A stretch of DNA of 10,653 nucleotides from Bryobacterales bacterium (GTDB lineage: Bacteria > Acidobacteriota > Terriglobia > Bryobacterales > Bryobacteraceae): assembly GCA_003164075.1 (NCBI GenBank), contig PLRZ01000438.1:1-10653 (forward strand). Direction: 5' to 3'. Shown in pieces: positions 7,008-10,653 of the stretch. Each line of letters opens with the position of its first letter. The first letter of the stretch is position 1. The position numbers and the translations under genes were made by a program. The notes under the pieces were generated by a model. The model ran no database searches, was not told the origin of the DNA, and saw only the letters and a list, made by a program, of their open reading frames with translations.

Positions 7008-8557
7008 GCGCGGATTACGACATTGCAGTGATTGGCTCGGGATTCGCAGGCTCGCTCGCGGCCATGATCGCGCACCGGTTGGGCAGGTCGGTTCTCCTGC
7101 TCGAACGCGGCAAGCATCCCCGCTTCGCGATCGGCGAATCGTCTACTCCGCTGTCCAACCTGCTGCTGGAAGAGCTATCGGTCCGCTACCATCTTCCCAA
7201 CCTCACCCCGCTGTGCAAATGGGGCACGTGGCAAAAAGCGTATCCCGATGTAACCTGCGGACTGAAACGCGGCTTCACGTTCTATCGTCACAAGTCCGGC
7301 AGCCGCGCCGCGGTGGACCCGCAACGCCGGGACCAACTCCTGGTGGCGGCCAGCCCTCACGATGCCATCGCCGATACCCATTGGTACCGCGCCGAAGTCG
7401 ACTCTCTCTTTGTTCGCGAGGCGCAGAACATAGGCGTCGAGTATCTGGACGAAGTCGACTTACTAAGTGCTCGCGGGCAGGATGAAACGGTGCGGCTGGA
7501 AGGCACGCGCCACGGCAAGCGTCTCAACATCTCGGCTCGATTCGTGGTGGATGCCACGGGACCGCGCGGTTTCCTGCACCGGGCCTTGGCGATTCCCGAG
7601 TTGAATTTGCCGGACTTTCCGCGGACCGAGGGCCTATACACGCATTTCACCAACGTGCGCCGTCTCGACGAACTTACCCCGAATGCCGAGGCGCCGCCGT
7701 ATCCCGTGGACGACGCGGCAGTTCATCATGTGTTCGACGGTGGCTGGATCTGGGTCTTGCGCTTCCGCAACGGAATCACCAGCGCGGGCGTCGCGGCTAC
7801 CCAACCGGTCGCGGCGCGCCTCGGATTCAGCGAAGGCGCGCCAGCCTGGCAGCGGCTCTTGCAATGCCTTCCAACGGTACACGATCAATTCGCATCGGCG
7901 GTGGTCGAGCGGCCCTTCATACACGCTCCGCGGCTCGCGTTCCGAAGCGGCGCCATCACTGGCCCGCGATGGGCCTTGTTGCCGTCGGCGGCGGGGTTTG
8001 TGGATCCTCTTCTGTCCACCGGTTTCCCCCTGGCGCTTCTGGGCGTTACTCGCCTGGCGGCGATCTTCGAACGAGACTGGGATTCGCCCCGATTGGGCCC
8101 GGCGCTGGCCACCTATGCCCTGCACACCGAAGAGGAATTGCTGGCTACCGCGCGCCTGATCGGGAGCCTCTACGCCAACATGGCGAACTTCCCGTTATTC
8201 GTTTCGCTGTCGCTGCTCTATTTCGCCGCCGCCAGCTTTTCCGAGACAGCCCGCAGACTGGGGAGACCGCACCTGGCCAGTTCTTTTCTCCTGCACGATC
8301 ATCCCGATTATCAAATACAGCCGCTCCTGGAGCGCGCCCGCCTGGTTCGCAACCAGGAGGAATCGCAAACGTTGAGCGGCGACATTCTCCGCGCCATCGA
8401 GCCGTTCAATGTAGCTGGGCTGGGCGAGCCGCGTCGCCGCAACTGGTACCCCGCGGATGCCGGGGACATGCTCCGTGGGGCGCCGAAGCTAGGGGCGGAT
8501 CGGGATGAAGTGGCGCACCTGCTCGAACGGTGTGGCTTCCAGCGTGGGGCAGGGTAA
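7004..8557 (+). CDS. FAD-dependent halogenase-like monooxygenase (TTG start)
   Basis: The 517-residue product begins five residues before the FAD-binding strand DIAVIGSGFAGS (GxGxxG at 11-16), then ERGKHPRFAIGESSTP (35-49), the GES block typical of flavin-dependent halogenases and geranylgeranyl-reductase-like enzymes. Lys88 in GLKRGFTFYRH sits where tryptophan halogenases carry their catalytic Lys. WIWVLRF (248-254) replaces the diagnostic WxWxIP: both Trp remain but Ile-Pro is Leu-Arg. The second FAD motif is LLPSAAGFVDPLLSTGF (325-341). Residues about 385-415 form a hydrophobic helical stretch and the C-terminal region is long. It could halogenate, hydroxylate or oxidise a product of the operon; a true halogenase role is uncertain because of the altered motif. 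TTGA overlaps the previous stop by 4 nt, so translation is probably coupled. A different FAD oxidoreductase activity is the main alternative. Confidence 0.85.
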   Translation: MSADYDIAVIGSGFAGSLAAMIAHRLGRSVLLLERGKHPRFAIGESSTPLSNLLLEELSVRYHLPNLTPLCKWGTWQKAYPDVTCGLKRGFTFYRHKSGSRAAVDPQRRDQLLVAASPHDAIADTHWYRAEVDSLFVREAQNIGVEYLDEVDLLSARGQDETVRLEGTRHGKRLNISARFVVDATGPRGFLHRALAIPELNLPDFPRTEGLYTHFTNVRRLDELTPNAEAPPYPVDDAAVHHVFDGGWIWVLRFRNGITSAGVAATQPVAARLGFSEGAPAWQRLLQCLPTVHDQFASAVVERPFIHAPRLAFRSGAITGPRWALLPSAAGFVDPLLSTGFPLALLGVTRLAAIFERDWDSPRLGPALATYALHTEEELLATARLIGSLYANMANFPLFVSLSLLYFAAASFSETARRLGRPHLASSFLLHDHPDYQIQPLLERARLVRNQEESQTLSGDILRAIEPFNVAGLGEPRRRNWYPADAGDMLRGAPKLGADRDEVAHLLERCGFQRGAG

Positions 8558-8567
8558 AGCATGCCCC
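8546..8567 (+). terminator. Weak hairpin at the end of the three-enzyme operon
   Basis: GGGGCA (8546-8551) pairs with TGCCCC (8562-8567) across a 10-nt loop that contains the stop codon of the flavoprotein gene. There is no U-tract, so intrinsic termination is doubtful; the position at the operon end is the only other support. Confidence 0.25.
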
Positions 8568-8632
8568 GTCTAGCCGAGGCACGTCACTCTCGGACCAGTT
8601 TAAATTGAATTCGCTTGCCCCGCTTATACGAA

Positions 8633-9160
8633 TCAGACGACCAACATACGATGGTCCGGGCAGTCCAGTTCGATGGCCTCGTAGATATGATCCACCAGGT
8701 CCAACCCGTGCTTCGCCAGAAACGGCAGGATGGAATAGAGGCGCTCCTGCAAATGGCGCTCGGGGAAAATCAGGCCGTTGAGCGACGCCGCATCGCCCGC
8801 GGCGCGATCGTTCCGGCGCATGGCTTCGCGCCCGGCTTTGCCTTCGATCTTGGACAGTTGATAGGCTATCTTGCGCTTGCTGCGGTCGAGCGCCTGAGCC
8901 AGGGTGGGGTCGAAGGCCGACAGATCGCCGCGCAGTCGGTCGATGGCGCGCTCCACCGCCTTGCCGGCCTCGCCGAGCGACGCGTTGAGTGCCGGCGGCA
9001 CCAGTTTGGCGGCGATGCGCTCGCGCAGCACGTCTTCCCCATGGTAGAAATCGGGCAGCGACAGACCGTAGCGCTCCATCAGCTTGTCGCTGTGCTGGTC
9101 CAGGATAGGCGCGTGCCGAACCCGAAGCTGAAGGCTTCGATTTTGACATCGAACCAGCAA
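8633..9160 (-). pseudogene. bshC: C-terminal fragment of bacillithiol biosynthesis cysteine-adding enzyme BshC
   Basis: The open frame gives 175 residues; family-like sequence starts about residue 19 (ILDQHSDKLMERYGLSLPDF, near 9106) and runs to the stop. Recognisable BshC features are FDPTLAQALDRSKRKIAYQL (the helical coiled-coil part), the IEGKAGREAMRR block and the family's hallmark IFPERHLQERLYSILPFLAK followed by HG and a terminal DHRMLVV. Full-length BshC has about 540 residues, so roughly the N-terminal 70 percent, including the cysteine-ligase catalytic core, is gone. The first ~18 residues of the frame do not look like BshC and probably come from the fusion point. No upstream frame restores the N-terminus. 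It is judged a dead fragment; a functional bshC would have to be elsewhere if the cell makes bacillithiol. Confidence 0.8.
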
Positions 9161-9242
9161 CTTTGGGTTGGAACTCGAGGACCTGAGCCGCCAGGAGGTT
9201 GACGCTCCGGCCGGCCGCTAGAAACGGGTCCCAGCGGTTCCA
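9149..9242 (-). pseudogene. Possible short remnant of dxr (1-deoxy-D-xylulose 5-phosphate reductoisomerase)
   Basis: The minus-strand frame running down to 9149 reads HWNRWDPF, then LAAGRSVNLLAAQVLEFQPK. This resembles the N-terminal Rossmann part of DXR, where a 'HPDRF...LAAGRNVELLAEQ..EFRP' segment follows the GSTGSIG motif. Neither GSTGSIG upstream nor the VAVEDE-type continuation downstream is found, so at most about 30 codons survive. It abuts the bshC fragment on the same strand. The identification is by eye from a short segment and could be coincidence. Confidence 0.35.
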
Positions 9243-9798
9243 ATGGGCGCGGCGCGCGGAGTTCCTCCATGCGGACGTGCTCTTTGGCCGAACGACAAGC
9301 GGTATCCGACGCCGCCATCCGCCGAGGCCACAGGGACGACGTGGAGGTCGTCCGCCTGGATCTGTTCCGCCACATCCTCCAGAGCCAGCCGCTCACGCGC
9401 CTCAGGATACAGATCCAAGCCAGGCTCCTTCAAGAGGCTGAGGATGGTGTCGCGCCCTGTCAGATCGACCTTCAGTTGTTCCACGCGGTCATCCGCCTCG
9501 CGGCGCAAAACGTCCGTCGCGGCTGTTTTTCCGTCCTCAACCACGGAACTCACACGCAGCACGGTGGATGAAGTGTAGCCCGGCGGCACGTGATAAGAGG
9601 CCGCAAGCGCGGCGAACGCGCCGACCAACGAAAAGACACCCAGCGCTTTCAGGGAATCGGCGTCTGTAGTCCAGTGCATTGCAATACCGGTCCTCGACAC
9701 ATTGAGCATTGCCGCCGGCCGGCAGGCGTGTATTCCAGGAGGGCATTGAATTCCCCGCCATACCGCTCGCGCCAGGCGCTCGCATAGAACCGGGCTAA
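9218..9798 (-). pseudogene. Frameshifted remnant of a Wzz/GumC-like membrane protein of acidobacterial type
   Basis: Two minus-strand frames join into one protein. The first ends FYASAWRERYGGEFNALLEYTPAGRRQ (9789 down to about 9709). The second continues MLNVSRTGIAMHW... from 9709, through a membrane helix (ALGVFSLVGAFAALAAS), PPGYTSSTVLRV, a helical stretch and LYPEARERLALEDVAEQI, to GVGYRLSF near 9300. Loss of one base near 9708 separates them. After RLSF the family-like sequence stops and an unrelated tail runs to the stop at 9218. The layout (AWR.RYG.EF.ALLE start, one helix, periplasmic chain-length-determinant-like segment) recalls hypothetical proteins common in Solibacter-like genomes; that assignment is from memory. 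No intact start codon is evident. It is non-functional as it stands. Confidence 0.55.
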
Positions 9799-10026
9799 CC
9801 GTACCTCATACGTGCCAAGACATCTGCCAGCGACCGTTCGTCGTTTACCATACCACATCAGCTCAACCGCACGGAACACCGCGATCAAAAAATGCAGGTA
9901 GCGATCAGGCGATTCGCCTCCGTGAAGAAGGTCGTGCTCCCGTCGACCCAAAATGGGTAAAACGCATCTCCTTCGACAATTCAGCGGCGGTTCGGGCGGT
10001 TCTACCCCGCGGAGGAGCGGTGAGCT
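9799..10026. other. Intergenic stretch without recognisable gene
   Basis: Between the broken Wzz-like gene and the end of the thioredoxin-like gene I find no conserved protein motif, tRNA or repeat. A minus-strand frame is open here up to 9951 and contains a mildly hydrophobic segment (YLHFLIAVFRAVELMWY), which may be an upstream extension of the broken gene or chance. Confidence 0.4.
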
Positions 10027-10531
10027 TTAGCTAAACTTCGCGACGAAGTCCTGCGCTTCACTTCCGTGAATCTCCCCCATCCACAACTTCACGATCGTCC
10101 CGTTAGGATCGACCAACAGAATGGTAGGCGTGGAATAGAAAGGAAACAAAAAACTTATCAGCTCCTTTAGCCACGATCAACTTGCCTGGGATACCGTCGC
10201 GATCAACAAAGGCCTGGGCGGCCTGCTGATCGATCGCCGCCATCGCGATAATGACCTGCACCTTCCCCTCACGAATCTGAGGTAAAGTGCTCAATTGTCG
10301 GTACAGGGGCTCGTTCGCGACGCAGTGCGGGCACGTCGGCGAGAGTTCCAAGACGAGGGTGGTTTTTCCTGGGGCCTCGGGGATCTTAACGGTCTGGCCG
10401 ACTTTGATCGGTTTCGGCATTCGCGCCAAAAGCTGACGGACCTTGATTTCCTTATGGATATAAAGTCCCCCGACCGCAATAACCATGATACAGGCTACTA
10501 TGAGGAGAAAATTGGCGATTTTGTCTAACAT
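10027..10531 (-). pseudogene. Membrane-anchored TlpA/thioredoxin-like protein, split by a one-base frameshift
   Basis: The N-terminal frame (10531 down to about 10142) encodes one membrane helix (residues about 5-25), a linker and a thioredoxin-fold start with the redox motif CPHC (67-70, in LELSPTCPHCVANEP), so the domain would face the periplasm. After Ser130 this frame stops early at 10103. In another frame the missing half follows directly: FYSTPTILLVDPNG, with the cis-Pro loop (STPT) that sits beside the CxxC in thioredoxins, then TIVKLWMGEI and a stop at 10027. An extra base in the run of T/C near 10141-10150 explains the break. The restored product would be about 167 residues, a normal TlpA-like length. 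ATG 10531 has AAAGG 5 nt upstream on its strand. The frameshift may be a real mutation or a sequencing error. Base composition is clearly more AT-rich than in the rest of the window. Confidence 0.75.
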
Positions 10532-10587
10532 AAAGACCTTTGCTTGTTTCTTTCTTAGTGCTGTAGAGAAACCTACCGCCCCGCCGA

Positions 10588-10653
10588 TTAAGTTATTATT
10601 TCATTTGGGCAAGATGGGCAGCACTCCGGAGGCGTGGGAGACTGGTCGTAGCC
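10588..10653 (-). CDS. Possible C-terminal end of an unknown ORF, cut by the window edge
   Basis: On the minus strand a frame open from the window edge reads GYDQSPTPPECCPSCPNEIIT and stops at 10588, 57 bases before the thioredoxin-like start. The CC..C pattern could be redox- or metal-related, which would fit the neighbour, but 21 codons are too few to exclude chance. Confidence 0.25.
   Translation of the reverse strand, partial: GYDQSPTPPECCPSCPNEIIT

Noticed and set aside
8589..8660. Inverted pair cggacca / tggtccg around the end of the bshC fragment
   Set aside because: Only 7 bp with more than 50 bases between arms; expected by chance and without a supporting site.
8406..9149. 247-codon minus-strand frame overlapping the flavoprotein end and the bshC fragment
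   Set aside because: It is out of frame with the recognisable BshC sequence and Arg/Pro-rich; a shadow.
1..10653. CRISPR arrays, rRNA and tRNA genes
   Set aside because: No regularly spaced direct repeats and no cloverleaf or rRNA-like conserved blocks were seen by eye on either strand; tRNAscan-type software was not available.

Overview
The window looks like a chromosomal piece of a GC-rich, dispersed-repeat-rich bacterium, most plausibly Acidobacteriota (Bryobacterales / 'Candidatus Solibacter'-like). That placement is an inference. It rests on the palindromic intergenic repeats, the remnant of an acidobacterial-type hypothetical family with an AWRERYG...EF.ALLE start, and a remnant of bacillithiol gene bshC. 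No marker gene settles it.

Left part (1-4500): an APC-family amino acid permease (minus strand) faces away from a secreted/lipid-anchored-type alpha/beta hydrolase followed by lysA (diaminopimelate decarboxylase), both plus strand. This unit is bracketed by two copies, in opposite orientation, of a ~170-180 bp palindromic element (4-172 and 4317-4498). A different REP-like palindrome (1953-2035) lies in the divergent intergenic region. The central loop of the two large copies points the same way although their flanks are inverted, so the loop has apparently flipped inside the hairpin.

Middle part (4477-8557): a tight plus-strand operon. It begins with a possible small peptide ORF (56-71 aa) that emerges from the edge of the second repeat. 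Then come an asparagine-synthetase/beta-lactam-synthetase-like ATPase without an N-terminal Cys, a radical SAM protein resembling the archaeosine-synthase RaSEA type, and a FAD-dependent halogenase-like monooxygenase that starts at TTG. Gene spacing is 30 nt, 2 nt and a 4-nt overlap. I know of no described pathway with exactly this trio. It is the best candidate for an undescribed (modified small molecule or peptide) biosynthetic system.

Right part (8560-10653): a zone of gene decay, all on the minus strand. It holds a C-terminal fragment of bshC, a possible ~30-residue scrap of dxr, a frameshifted membrane protein resembling polysaccharide chain-length-determinant (Wzz/GumC-like) proteins, and a membrane-anchored TlpA/thioredoxin-like protein split by a single-base frameshift. 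At the very edge is the C-terminal tail of a possible Cys-containing ORF. The last ~500 bases are visibly more AT-rich than the rest.
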